Shown here: one piece after another, positions 49,085-57,368 of the stretch
Layout: every line of letters starts with the position of its first letter
Position numbering within the stretch: the first letter of the stretch is position 1
NCBI RefSeq assembly: GCF_008298015.1
Contig: NZ_VTPX01000001.1
Coordinates: 744,001 to 808,000 of the forward strand
Length of the DNA: 64,000 nt
Source: Salinicola corii
GTDB lineage: Bacteria; Pseudomonadota; Gammaproteobacteria; Pseudomonadales; Halomonadaceae
Direction of reading: 5' to 3'
Program-made: the position numbers and the translations under genes
Notes under the pieces: model-generated
What the model was told of the DNA's origin: nothing
The model's input: only the letters and a program-made list of their open reading frames with translations
Databases searched by the model: none

Positions 49085-50166
49085 GCGATACGCGGCGCGT
49101 TCTGATCATGGCCGGCGGCACCGGTGGGCATGTCGTGCCCGCGCTCTCACTGGCCAAGGCCCTGTGCGAACGCGGAGTGACGGTCGAGTGGCTGGGGAGT
49201 CCGAGAGGCATCGAAAACCGTCTCGTTCCCGCCGCGGATATCCCGTTGAACCGCATCGCGGTGTCCGGGCTGCGAGGCAATGGCCTGGGCGGTTGGCTGG
49301 CGGTCCCGTGGCGATTGAGCCGGGCGGTCTGGCAGGCCCGGCGGGTGATACAGCGCTTCGACCCGCAGCTCGTCGTCGGCCTCGGCGGCTTCGCAAGCGG
49401 CCCCGGCGGTCTGGCCGCCCGCTTGAGCGGTAAACCCTTGATCGTGCATGAGCAGAACGCCGTTGCCGGCTTGACCAATCGGGCGTTGGCGCATCTGGCG
49501 ACTCGAGTCTACGCCGCCTTCCCGGGGGCTTTCCCGTCGGCCAAGGCTGAGGTGGTCGGCAATCCAGTGCGCGACGACATCGCGGTGCTGGGAGAGACAC
49601 CCAGGACGGTCGAGCAGATGGCTGGCCGACCGCTGCGACTGCTGGTGTTGGGCGGGTCGCTCGGGGCGCAGTCCCTGAACCGGAAGCTGCCCGTTGCGCT
49701 GGCGGCGCTGGATTCCTCGCGGCGCCCGCAGGTACGTCATCAGGCGGGGCGTGACAAGGACGACGAGACGCGGGAGGCCTATCGAGCGGCCGGCGTCGAG
49801 GCGGAGGTGAGCGCTTTCATCGACGACATGGCTGTCGCCTACGACTGGGCGGACGTTATCGTCTGTCGAGCCGGCGCCCTGACCATCGCCGAGCTCTCCG
49901 CTGCGGCCAAGCCCTCCCTGCTGGTGCCGTTCCCTCATGCCGTCGACGACCACCAGACTCATAACGCACGCCACCTCGTCGAAGCGGGTGGCGCTGAATT
50001 GATACAGCAGGCCGAGCTCACCTCTGAACGTTTGCAGGCGATGCTCGAGTCACTTTTGCAGCCCGACGTGCTGGCGACAATGGCGATTCAGGCACGTCGG
50101 GTGGCCCACCTCGATGCCGTCGGGCGCCTGGTCGACGGCTGCATGGAGATCGGTTTTGAGCGATAG
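49081..50166 (+). CDS. murG: UDP-GlcNAc:lipid I GlcNAc transferase MurG
   Basis: Makes lipid II at the inner face of the membrane. N-terminal G-loop [11 protein letters not shown] (about 11), second G-loop [12 protein letters not shown] (about 196), and [11 protein letters not shown] plus [12 protein letters not shown], which binds the UDP-sugar. 361 residues. Overlaps ftsW by 4 and murC by 11 bases. Confidence 0.96.
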   Translation: MSDTRRVLIMAGGTGGHVVPALSLAKALCERGVTVEWLGSPRGIENRLVPAADIPLNRIAVSGLRGNGLGGWLAVPWRLSRAVWQARRVIQRFDPQLVVGLGGFASGPGGLAARLSGKPLIVHEQNAVAGLTNRALAHLATRVYAAFPGAFPSAKAEVVGNPVRDDIAVLGETPRTVEQMAGRPLRLLVLGGSLGAQSLNRKLPVALAALDSSRRPQVRHQAGRDKDDETREAYRAAGVEAEVSAFIDDMAVAYDWADVIVCRAGALTIAELSAAAKPSLLVPFPHAVDDHQTHNARHLVEAGGAELIQQAELTSERLQAMLESLLQPDVLATMAIQARRVAHLDAVGRLVDGCMEIGFER

Positions 50167-51610
50167 CATTCAGACGCGTCCGACGCGGTCGCATCTCGGC
50201 ATGCGGCGTATTCGGGGCATTCATTTCGTCGGAATCGGCGGGGCCGGGATGTGCGGCATCGCCGAAGTGCTGGCCAACGAAGGCTACCAAGTCAGCGGTA
50301 GTGACCTGAGGGAATCGGCGGTCACCCACCATCTGCGCGACTGCGGCATTCGTGTCGCCATTGGCCATGCGGCGATCAACGCAGAAGGGGCCAACGTGAT
50401 CGTGGTGTCGACGGCCGTCGATCCGACCAACCCGGAAATCCAGTGGGCGCGAGAGCATCGCGTGCCGGTGGTGCGTCGTGCCGAGATGCTGGCCGAACTG
50501 ATGCGCTTCCGCCACGGTATCGCCGTTGCGGGTACCCACGGCAAGACCACGACCACGAGCTTGCTGTCGACGCTGTTCGCCGAGGCAGGGCTCGATCCGA
50601 CGTTTGTCATTGGTGGCAAGCTGACCAGCGCGGGAACCAACGCGCGTCTTGGTTCCGGGGACTTCCTCGTTGCCGAGGCCGACGAGTCTGATGCGTCCTT
50701 CCTGCACCTGCAGCCGATGACGGCGATCGTGACGAATATCGATGCTGACCATATGGCGACTTATGACGGCGATTTTTCCCGGCTGAAGACGACCTTCATC
50801 GAATTTCTGCACAACCTGCCTTTCTACGGCCGGGCCGTGCTGTGCCTCGACGATGACAACGTGCGGGAATTGCTGCCGCAGGTTCAGCGCCAATTCGTCA
50901 CTTACGGTTTCAACGAAGAGGCCGATTATCGCATTCGGGACTTCCAGCAGACCGCCGACACCATTCGATTCGTCGCCGAGCGTCCCGGCGACTCTGCGGC
51001 GCTGAACATCACCCTGGCGATGCCGGGCACCCATAATGCCCTGAACGCGCTCGCGGCCATCGCGGTGGCCACCGATGCCGGCGTTGGCGACGACGATATC
51101 GTCAGAGGGCTGGCGTCTTTCGGTGGCGTCGGACGTCGTTTTCAGATTCACGGCCACTACCCGCTGTCGCAGGGCGGCGAAGTGATGCTGGTCGACGATT
51201 ACGGCCACCACCCGCGTGAAGTCGAGATGGTGATTCGTGCGGTTCGCTCCGGCTGGCCGCAGCGTCGGCTGGTGATGCTCTATCAGCCCCATCGCTATAC
51301 CCGAACGCGAGACCTCTACGAGGACTTCGTCAGGGTGCTTTCCGGCGTCGACACTTTGTTGCTGCTCGACGTTTATGGCGCTGGCGAAGCGCCGATTCCC
51401 GGCGCGGAAGGAAAGATGCTGGCGGGCTCGATTCGCCAGCGCGGTCAGGTCGATCCACTGTTCATCGAGGAAAAGTCGGCATTGCCGGGGATCCTTGCGC
51501 GAGTGCTACGGCCCGGCGATATTCTGATCACCCAGGGGGCCGGAGATATCGGCGGTATTGCCCAGGGACTCGCCCACTGCGCGCTCAAGTTCGACGAGGT
51601 GATCCTTTGA
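50156..51610 (+). CDS. murC: UDP-MurNAc:L-alanine ligase MurC
   Basis: Adds L-Ala to UDP-MurNAc. [12 protein letters not shown] near the N-terminus, ATP loop [16 protein letters not shown] and D-D-Y-G-H-H-P are all present. I place the start at TTG 50156 because GGAG lies 7 bases upstream (50145-50148); the first ATG (50201) has no ribosome site but would still keep the nucleotide motif. The start lies inside murG, so the two are coupled. ftsQ follows; the usual ddlB between them is missing. Confidence 0.94.
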   Translation: MSDSIQTRPTRSHLGMRRIRGIHFVGIGGAGMCGIAEVLANEGYQVSGSDLRESAVTHHLRDCGIRVAIGHAAINAEGANVIVVSTAVDPTNPEIQWAREHRVPVVRRAEMLAELMRFRHGIAVAGTHGKTTTTSLLSTLFAEAGLDPTFVIGGKLTSAGTNARLGSGDFLVAEADESDASFLHLQPMTAIVTNIDADHMATYDGDFSRLKTTFIEFLHNLPFYGRAVLCLDDDNVRELLPQVQRQFVTYGFNEEADYRIRDFQQTADTIRFVAERPGDSAALNITLAMPGTHNALNALAAIAVATDAGVGDDDIVRGLASFGGVGRRFQIHGHYPLSQGGEVMLVDDYGHHPREVEMVIRAVRSGWPQRRLVMLYQPHRYTRTRDLYEDFVRVLSGVDTLLLLDVYGAGEAPIPGAEGKMLAGSIRQRGQVDPLFIEEKSALPGILARVLRPGDILITQGAGDIGGIAQGLAHCALKFDEVIL

Positions 51611-51692
51611 GGCTGGTGGTCGTGTCGGAAAAGAGTGTTTGCATCATGGAACGACCGAAGCGTTTCGAGCGACGTCAGGTAGGGCAGGTGTC

Positions 51693-52412
51693 ATGAATTC
51701 CAGCGCACGGGGTACGCTGCTCGGCATCCTCATGATCGTCGTGCTCATCGGTGCCGGCGGCAGGGCGCTGTGGCTGTGGCTGGACAAGCCCATCGCCCGG
51801 GTCTCGATCAGCGGTGACCTGAATTACGTGAGCGCCGCCTATCTCCAGAAGGAATTGGCTCCTTTGGTACGCGGTCATACTTGGCTCTCCCTGTCCTTGA
51901 GCGACCTGCGCGCCGAAGCGCGCAAGATTGGCTGGCTGCGGGAAGTGACCGTCTCTCGCGAGTGGCCCAACACCCTGCGGTTCGTGCTTTACGAACAAGA
52001 TCCGGTCGCGCGCTGGAACGACAAGCTGCTGCTTAATAGTCGCGGCCAGCCGTTCCCGCCCGGACCGGTAAGCGACTTTGGACGGCGTCTCCCCGACCTC
52101 GGCGGCCCCGATGGAACGGGTCGAGAGGTACTGGGTTATTACGATTCCCTGCGCCGTACATTGTCTGACCTCGGGCTTTCGATCACCCAGTTGAGGCTCG
52201 AGCCTCGCGGCGCCTGGCGCTTTCAAATCAATGATGGCGTCTGGGTAATTCTCGGGCGGACGGACTTGGACGCGCGGTTGGCTCGCTTTATTGCTGCATG
52301 GGAGCGACAGTTGGGACAAGAGGCGTCGCAGATTCGCTACATCGATCTCCGTTATCCTAATGGTGTTTCAGTGGCGAGACATGGGGAAACGGCGACCGTC
52401 TCTAGCGATTAG
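51693..52412 (+). CDS. ftsQ: Cell division protein FtsQ
   Basis: Bitopic scaffold of the divisome (239 residues): one span (about 8-27), POTRA domain (about 32-102, with I-A-R-V-S-I-S-G-D-L-N-Y-V) and the FtsQ beta domain (W-P-N-T-L-R-F-V-L-Y-E-Q-D-P-V-A-R-W-N). It binds FtsB/FtsL. ATG 51693 follows AGGGCAGG. An 82-base gap separates it from murC, where ddlB normally lies; a 337-base gap follows. Confidence 0.94.
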   Translation: MNSSARGTLLGILMIVVLIGAGGRALWLWLDKPIARVSISGDLNYVSAAYLQKELAPLVRGHTWLSLSLSDLRAEARKIGWLREVTVSREWPNTLRFVLYEQDPVARWNDKLLLNSRGQPFPPGPVSDFGRRLPDLGGPDGTGREVLGYYDSLRRTLSDLGLSITQLRLEPRGAWRFQINDGVWVILGRTDLDARLARFIAAWERQLGQEASQIRYIDLRYPNGVSVARHGETATVSSD

Positions 52413-52565
52413 TTCGGGATTCCCGGGCGAGAAGTCGGGCCTGATCCCACGGCTGGCGTCGTCCCCGGCCTCATTATCTGAAAGGATGTGTGTGTCGTGA
52501 ATGGCGACTTCTTGCTCGCCGGGCCTCGTACTTAACCTTGCCTATCGCCGGGGGACGTTATTTTT

Positions 52566-52609
52566 GGAGTGCTTTAATAGCGGAAAGACTCCTTCCTTAT
52601 TTCCCTTTT
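52566..52609 (+). terminator. Possible terminator after ftsQ
   Basis: GGAGT-(g)-CTTT pairs with AAAG-ACTCC (52566-52592), a 9-bp stem with one bulge and an 8-base loop, followed by a pyrimidine tract rich in T (52593-52609). The only terminator-like element in the ftsQ-ftsA gap. Confidence 0.5.
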
Positions 52610-52675
52610 AAAGAAAAAGGGCTTAATGTGGCTTTTGTTTCAACGATGGGCTGGTGAAAAGGGTCGTCTTGTTCC

Positions 52676-52681
52676 TATAAT
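52676..52681 (+). promoter_or_regulatory. Predicted -10 element for ftsA-ftsZ
   Basis: A perfect TATAAT, 69 bases before the ftsA ATG, in an A+T-rich stretch. The hexamer about 18 bases upstream (TGGTGA) is a poor -35. It follows the putative ftsQ terminator, so a promoter is expected here. Confidence 0.5.
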
Positions 52682-52749
52682 AAGCACGAATCTTTGTTGG
52701 CCCATTTTTATCCGGTTTATCGGTGAAGTTTGAGGAGCGACCCCGACCT

Positions 52750-54021
52750 ATGGCAGGACAATCCAACGCTTCCAATATGGTGGTCGGGCTGGATATCGGA
52801 ACATCCAAGGTGGTCGCCATCGTGGGGCAACCCACTGACGATGGCGGGTTGGAAATTGCCGGGATTGGTTCGCATCCTTCGCGTGGCATGAAGAAGGGTG
52901 TCGTGATCAATATCGAATCAACCGTTCAGTCGATTCAGCGCGCCGTAGAAGAAGCCGAGCTGATGGCAGGTTGCGACATCCACTCTGTCTACGTCGGTAT
53001 CGCCGGCAGTCATATCAGTTCCATGAATTCCGATGGTGTCGTGGCGATCAAGGAGCGGGAGGTCGCGCCTGCCGACATTGATCGCGTCATCGATTCCGCC
53101 CGTGCGCGCGCTATCTCCGAAGGGCAGCGCGTGCTGCACGTGATTCCCCAAGAGTTCGCCATCGACACCCAGGAGGGGATTCGCGAGCCGTTGGGGATGT
53201 CCGGCGTTCGCCTGGAAGCTCGCGTTCACTTGGTGACCGCAGCGATGAATGCCGTTCAGAATATCGAGAAGTGCGTCCGCCGCTGTGGCCTGGAAGTCGA
53301 TGACATCATTCTCGAGCAACTGGCCTCCAGCCACGCGGTGCTGACCGAGGATGAGCGCGAACTCGGCGTTTGCATGGTCGATATCGGTGGGGGGACGACC
53401 GATATCGCCGTTTTCACCGAGGGCGCCATTCGACATACCGCCGTGATCCCGATAGCCGGGGATCAGGTGACGAACGATATCGCCATGGCCCTGCGCACGC
53501 CGACCCAGTACGCCGAGGATATCAAGGTCAAGTATGCCTGCGCGCTGACACAGTTGGCGAGCAGCGATGAAATGATCAAGGTGCCGAGCGTTGGCGACCG
53601 GCCAGCCCGGGACCTCTCCCGCCAGGCATTGGCGGAAGTCGTGGAACCCCGTTACGAGGAACTCTTTACGCTGGTGCGCGAGGAACTGCGCCGCAGCGGC
53701 TACGAGGATCTGGTGGCGGCCGGAATCGTGTTGACGGGGGGCACCTCTCGAATGGAGGGGGTGGTCGAGCTGGCGGAAGAGATATTCCACATGCCGGTTC
53801 GTATCGCGTGCCCGTACAACGTCCGTGGCTTGGCGGATGTGGTGCGCAACCCGATTTATTCGACGGGGGTAGGTTTGCTACTCTACGGAATGAAGGACGC
53901 CAAGCACTCTCGCGCAGTATCAGCCCAGCCTCAAAGGGAAGATTCACTTCCCCGGCGCGCAACCAGGGATGAGGTTTCGACGCTGGAGCGACTTAAAGGC
54001 TGGTTTAAAGGAAATTTCTGA
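52750..54021 (+). CDS. ftsA: Cell division protein FtsA
   Basis: Actin-like membrane tether for FtsZ. Phosphate loop V-G-L-D-I-G-T-S-K-V, 1C domain after residue ~85, M-V-D-I-G-G-G-T-T-D-I-A (about 205), V-L-T-G-G-T-S-R-M-E-G, and the C-terminal amphipathic membrane-targeting helix L-E-R-L-K-G-W-F-K-G-N-F. 423 residues. ATG 52750 is preceded by GAGGAG at ~11 bases; a GTG at 52723 lies before that site and is not used in my call. ftsZ follows after 30 bases. Confidence 0.96.
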   Translation: MAGQSNASNMVVGLDIGTSKVVAIVGQPTDDGGLEIAGIGSHPSRGMKKGVVINIESTVQSIQRAVEEAELMAGCDIHSVYVGIAGSHISSMNSDGVVAIKEREVAPADIDRVIDSARARAISEGQRVLHVIPQEFAIDTQEGIREPLGMSGVRLEARVHLVTAAMNAVQNIEKCVRRCGLEVDDIILEQLASSHAVLTEDERELGVCMVDIGGGTTDIAVFTEGAIRHTAVIPIAGDQVTNDIAMALRTPTQYAEDIKVKYACALTQLASSDEMIKVPSVGDRPARDLSRQALAEVVEPRYEELFTLVREELRRSGYEDLVAAGIVLTGGTSRMEGVVELAEEIFHMPVRIACPYNVRGLADVVRNPIYSTGVGLLLYGMKDAKHSRAVSAQPQREDSLPRRATRDEVSTLERLKGWFKGNF

Positions 54022-54051
54022 CAGGCCGCAAGCGGTCTTGGAGACGGGGCA

Positions 54052-55221
54052 ATGTTCGAACTAGTAGATAATGCACCTTCTAGTAGTGCAGTCATCAAAG
54101 TCATCGGTGTCGGCGGCGGCGGCGGCAACGCCGTCAACCACATGGTCGAGAGTAACATCGAAGGCGTCGAGTTCATCTGCGCCAACACCGATGCCCAGGC
54201 GCTCAAGCGCGTGGCGGCCAAGACCGTTCTCCAACTGGGTGGCGAGATCACCAAGGGGTTGGGTGCCGGGGCAAATCCGGATGTGGGGCGTCAGGCAGCC
54301 ATGGAGGATCGTGATCGCATCGCCGAGATGCTCCAGGGTGCAGACATGATCTTCATCACCGCCGGCATGGGCGGTGGTACGGGCACCGGCGGCGCCCCCG
54401 TGGTCGCCCAGGTGGCCAAGGAGCTGGGAATTCTGACCGTCGCCGTCGTCACGCGCCCTTTCCCGTTCGAAGGGCCGAAGCGCATGCGCGCAGCCGAAGA
54501 GGGGATGAAAGAACTCTCCGAGTACGTCGATTCGCTGATCACCATCCCCAACGAGAAGCTGCTGTCGGTGTTGGGCAAGAACGCCAGCCTACTGACCGCT
54601 TTCAGTGCCGCTAACGATGTGTTGCTGGGCGCCGTTCAGGGTATCGCCGAATTGATCACCAGCCCGGGCATCATCAACGTCGACTTCGCCGATGTGCGGA
54701 CGGTGATGTCCGAGATGGGCATGGCGATGATGGGGACTGGTGCTGCGACCGGCGAGAACCGTGCTCGCGAAGCGGCCGAGAAAGCCATTCGCAGCCCGCT
54801 TCTCGAGGATATCGACCTGCACGGCGCGCGCGGTATCCTGGTCAACATCACGGCGGGTCCGGACCTTTCCATCGGTGAATTCAACGATGTGGGGGCGACG
54901 GTCCAGGAGTTCGCCTCCCAGGATGCGACCATCGTGGTGGGTACTGCCATCGATATGGAGATGTCCGACGAACTGCGGGTGACCGTCGTCGCCGCGGGAT
55001 TGGATGCCCAGAAGGAGAAGGCTATCCCCCGTGAAACAGCCGCTTCCCGCCCGGAAACGACCGATTATCGCAAGCTTCAGCAGCCGGCCGTCATGCGCCA
55101 GCAGGCCGCGCGCGCCGAACAGGAAGCGGCGGCTAAGAAGTCGCAGCAGGAGAAGCGCAAGACATCGGACATGGACGACTATCTCGACATTCCGGCATTC
55201 TTGCGTCGCCAGGCGGATTGA
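54052..55221 (+). CDS. ftsZ: Cell division GTPase FtsZ
   Basis: Tubulin homologue that forms the Z ring. N-terminal [13 protein letters not shown], tubulin signature [13 protein letters not shown] (about 105), T7 loop N-V-D-F-A-D-V-R (about 208), a linker rich in Gln/Ala/Lys (about 320-370) and the C-terminal peptide [11 protein letters not shown] that binds FtsA and ZipA. 389 residues. Confidence 0.98.
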   Translation: MFELVDNAPSSSAVIKVIGVGGGGGNAVNHMVESNIEGVEFICANTDAQALKRVAAKTVLQLGGEITKGLGAGANPDVGRQAAMEDRDRIAEMLQGADMIFITAGMGGGTGTGGAPVVAQVAKELGILTVAVVTRPFPFEGPKRMRAAEEGMKELSEYVDSLITIPNEKLLSVLGKNASLLTAFSAANDVLLGAVQGIAELITSPGIINVDFADVRTVMSEMGMAMMGTGAATGENRAREAAEKAIRSPLLEDIDLHGARGILVNITAGPDLSIGEFNDVGATVQEFASQDATIVVGTAIDMEMSDELRVTVVAAGLDAQKEKAIPRETAASRPETTDYRKLQQPAVMRQQAARAEQEAAAKKSQQEKRKTSDMDDYLDIPAFLRRQAD

Positions 55222-55265
55222 TAGACTAATGGACTGCTCATCATCACTTTGTAACGTCGATATGG

Positions 55266-55294
55266 TTGGTGGGCCGGTGGTTTGGTGTTATAGT
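55266..55294 (+). promoter_or_regulatory. Predicted promoter for lpxC
   Basis: TTGGTG and TATAGT with a 17-base spacer; TGT directly before the -10 makes it an extended -10 as well. It lies 41 bases before the lpxC ATG in the 114-base ftsZ-lpxC gap. Confidence 0.55.
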
Positions 55295-55335
55295 GAACAC
55301 CGTTTCCAAACCATTTGACTGTCAGGTCGATGCCC

Positions 55336-56247
55336 ATGATCAAACAACGAACGCTGCAGAACACGATCCGCGCCACTGGCGTAGGGCTCCATTCCGGAGA
55401 AAAAGTGTATCTGACGCTGCGTCCTGCGACGCCCAACACGGGCATCGTCTTCGTGCGTACCGACCTCGATCCGGTGGTGCACATTCCCGCACACGCCGAA
55501 AGCGTCACCGACACCAACCTCTGCACGGCGCTATCCAAGGATGGCGTCAAGGTTGCCACCGTCGAGCACCTGATGTCGGCGTTCGCGGGGTTGGGGATCG
55601 ATAATGCCTACGTCGAATTGAGTGCACCCGAAGTGCCGATCATGGATGGCAGCGCCGGTCCTTTCGTCTTCCTGATCCAGTCGGCGGGTATTGCCGAGCA
55701 GTCGGCGCCGAAGCAGTTCATCCGTATCAAGCGCGAAGTGACCGTCAACGACGACGGAAAGCAGGCGACATTTCTGCCGCACAACGGATTCAAGGTCAGT
55801 TTCGCGATCGATTTCGATCACCCTGTCTTCGAGCAGCAGAAGCAGACCGCGACTGTCGACTTTTCCACGACTTCCTTCGTGAAGGAGGTGTCGCGAGCGC
55901 GCACGTTCGGTTTCATGCGCGACCTGGAGTTCCTGCGCTCGCAGAATCTGGCGCTAGGGGGGAGTCTCGACAATGCCATCGTCGTCGACGACTACCGTAT
56001 CGTAAACCAGGACGGCCTTCGTTACGACGATGAGTTCGTGAAGCACAAGATGCTCGATGCGATTGGCGATCTTTATCAGCTCGGCTATAGCCTGATTGGC
56101 GAGTTCAGAGGGTACAAGTCCGGTCACGGGCTCAACAATCAGCTCTGCCGTGAATTGCTGGCCCACCCCGAAGCATACGAGATCGTGACGTTCGAGGAAA
56201 CGACACAGTCTGCGCCGATATCCTACGCGGCGCCAGCCATGGCTTGA
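55336..56247 (+). CDS. lpxC: UDP-3-O-acyl-GlcNAc deacetylase LpxC
   Basis: Zinc deacetylase that commits UDP-acyl-GlcNAc to lipid A. M-I-K-Q-R-T-L opening, zinc ligands in T-V-E-H-L (about 79) and [10 protein letters not shown] (His/Asp about 240), and H-A-L-N-N-like G-H-G-L-N-N near residue 265. 303 residues. ATG 55336 is preferred over 55330 because AGG lies ~9 bases upstream. Its C-terminal tail A-A-P-A-M-A is hydrophobic/Ala-rich, the sort of end that FtsH recognises in E. coli. Confidence 0.96.
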   Translation: MIKQRTLQNTIRATGVGLHSGEKVYLTLRPATPNTGIVFVRTDLDPVVHIPAHAESVTDTNLCTALSKDGVKVATVEHLMSAFAGLGIDNAYVELSAPEVPIMDGSAGPFVFLIQSAGIAEQSAPKQFIRIKREVTVNDDGKQATFLPHNGFKVSFAIDFDHPVFEQQKQTATVDFSTTSFVKEVSRARTFGFMRDLEFLRSQNLALGGSLDNAIVVDDYRIVNQDGLRYDDEFVKHKMLDAIGDLYQLGYSLIGEFRGYKSGHGLNNQLCRELLAHPEAYEIVTFEETTQSAPISYAAPAMA

Positions 56248-56293
56248 GTGCCGCCGGCAATCCTTCGAAAGCATCATCTCTTGCCGTTGAATT

Positions 56294-56321
56294 CGACGCC
56301 GATCTCATGATCGGCGTCGTC
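56294..56321. terminator. Bidirectional terminator between lpxC and dciA
   Basis: Perfect 11-bp stem (56294-56304 with 56309-56319) and TCAT loop in the convergent gap, with TCGTTT on the plus-strand exit. Strong stem, moderate T-tract. Confidence 0.75.
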
Positions 56322-56385
56322 GTTTCCGAATGATGAACCTCGACGACAGCAGTGTGCGGTCCCTGGTACGAGGCAGGCTGTCCGG

Positions 56386-56871
56386 TCAGGTAGCGGAACC
56401 GTCGTCCGATTCCGGTGTGACTTGGGCGTGCGAGGCCAAGCGATTCAGAGAGCGCTTGAGCGGAGAGTCTTCCAGGCCCTCCGCGCAGTGGGAAAGTGCA
56501 TCGGCGCCGGCTGGCGACAGGCGACGCGTCTGTCGCGGTAGCGCCTTGACGGGCCGGATCGGGCGTACCTTCAACGAGAATTTCATGACGGCCTCGAAGC
56601 CGGGCAGTTGATGCAACAACTCGAGCAGCCGAGGCTGTTCGTAACGCAGCCACGTCAACCATGCGGCGCGGTCGGTGATCAATGTCAACACGCCGTTGCG
56701 GTAGCCGCCGACGTAGAGGTGTTCGGCCACGTCCGGTGGGAGCTGCCGCCTCAGGTGGTTCTGGGCGCGTTCGATCAACGTCGCCATGCGCATCACGTCG
56801 CCCAGCCCTCCCGGTTGCTCAAGGAGTCGGGAAACGGGCTGGGCTCGTAAACGCTTAGCCTTTATACTCAT
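56386..56871 (-). CDS. DciA-like DUF721 protein
   Basis: DUF721 protein of 161 residues. The core (about residues 20-100) includes G-x-L-x-x-V-M-R-M-A-T-L-I-E-R-A, V-G-G-Y-R-N-G-V-L-T-L-I-T-D-R-A-A-W-L-T-W-L-R-Y-E-Q (in parts) and ends with a poorly conserved basic tail. DciA is the common bacterial loader of the replicative helicase DnaB, and the DUF721 gene next to lpxC/secA is the Pseudomonas arrangement. The C-terminal half is not conserved, so function is inferred from the domain and position. Confidence 0.8.
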   Translation of the reverse strand: MSIKAKRLRAQPVSRLLEQPGGLGDVMRMATLIERAQNHLRRQLPPDVAEHLYVGGYRNGVLTLITDRAAWLTWLRYEQPRLLELLHQLPGFEAVMKFSLKVRPIRPVKALPRQTRRLSPAGADALSHCAEGLEDSPLKRSLNRLASHAQVTPESDDGSAT

Positions 56872-56933
56872 CGGCTTGCACGCGGTGGGGAAAGACCCGC
56901 TAAACCTATCACGGCGCGGAGTTCGTCGACAGC

Positions 56934-57281
56934 ATGACTTCGGTCAAAGCGCAGTCCGGTCAGCGTGGCGCCATCTGGCGCCCCCGGCAGCGAGCCCATT
57001 GGTGGCTGGCCAGTGTGCTGGTCGGTTGTCTGCTGCCTGCGGGCTTGATGCACGCTGAGGCGATGCGGCTGGCCGAGCGCTTGACTCAGGTCTATCTGAT
57101 GGCCCCGGAGGCTATCCGGGCCGAATCCCGACGTGTCGCGCGCATCGCCGCCAAGCGTCCCCTGCACCCGCGGACCATGGCTCCCTTGCCGCAGCCGCGG
57201 CGGACCTATCTCGCCCCCCTGGTTGCCCTCAGTGCCGCCCTGGACGTCTTGTCCCGCAGAGGCCCGCCTGCACCTGCCTGA
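56934..57281 (+). CDS. Small exported protein upstream of secA; candidate SecM-type secretion monitor
   Basis: Unrecognised 115-residue protein. Residues 1-22 are basic, 23-39 hydrophobic, with a likely signal peptidase site after A-E-A (41-43). The rest is basic and Ala/Pro-rich, ending S-R-R-G-P-P-A-P-A (107-115). It lies 87 bases before secA, the place of secM in enterics. The end resembles the Arg-x-Gly-Pro of SecM and the Arg-Ala-Pro-Pro type of other arrest peptides, but the upstream Phe/Trp/Ile residues of E. coli SecM are not present. The last codons (57267-57278) can pair with the secA ribosome site (57351-57360). That it is expressed and exported is likely; that it stalls ribosomes is inference. 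Confidence 0.65.
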   Translation: MTSVKAQSGQRGAIWRPRQRAHWWLASVLVGCLLPAGLMHAEAMRLAERLTQVYLMAPEAIRAESRRVARIAAKRPLHPRTMAPLPQPRRTYLAPLVALSAALDVLSRRGPPAPA

Positions 57282-57360
57282 TGACCGCTATACCTTTTTC
57301 ATCATCACCGGCAGCCGGTGCTGGCCTCGTCGTCGCATGGCTGCCTCAAGGGCACGCAGG
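57267..57360 (+). promoter_or_regulatory. Candidate secA translational control structure
   Basis: CCTGC (57267-57271) pairs with GCAGG (57356-57360) and TGCC (57275-57278) with GGCA (57351-57354): 9 bp around a 3x1 internal loop. GCAGG is part of the secA ribosome site. A local hairpin CACCGG-CAG-CCGGTG (57306-57320) lies inside the loop and would bring the arms together. A ribosome halted at Gly110/Pro111 of the upstream ORF would cover the left arm and free the site. Prediction by eye only. Confidence 0.5.
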
Positions 57361-57368
57361 AATACATC

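Larger units (their letters stand above)
52413..52749 (+). other. ftsQ-ftsA intergenic region (337 bases, no gene)
   Basis: The first ~110 bases keep the usual G+C; from about 52510 to 52740 the sequence is markedly A+T-rich for this genome. It holds the terminator-like hairpin at 52566, a second inverted repeat CCCTTTT/AAAAGGG at 52603-52621, and a TATAAT at 52676. No open frame with a ribosome site and family similarity is visible on either strand. Confidence 0.7.

Noticed and set aside
57015-57035. Lipobox-like L-V-G-C (residues 29-32) in the secA-upstream ORF
   Set aside because: The Cys is in the middle of the hydrophobic core, not at its end, and A-E-A follows at 41-43, so a signal peptidase I site is more likely.
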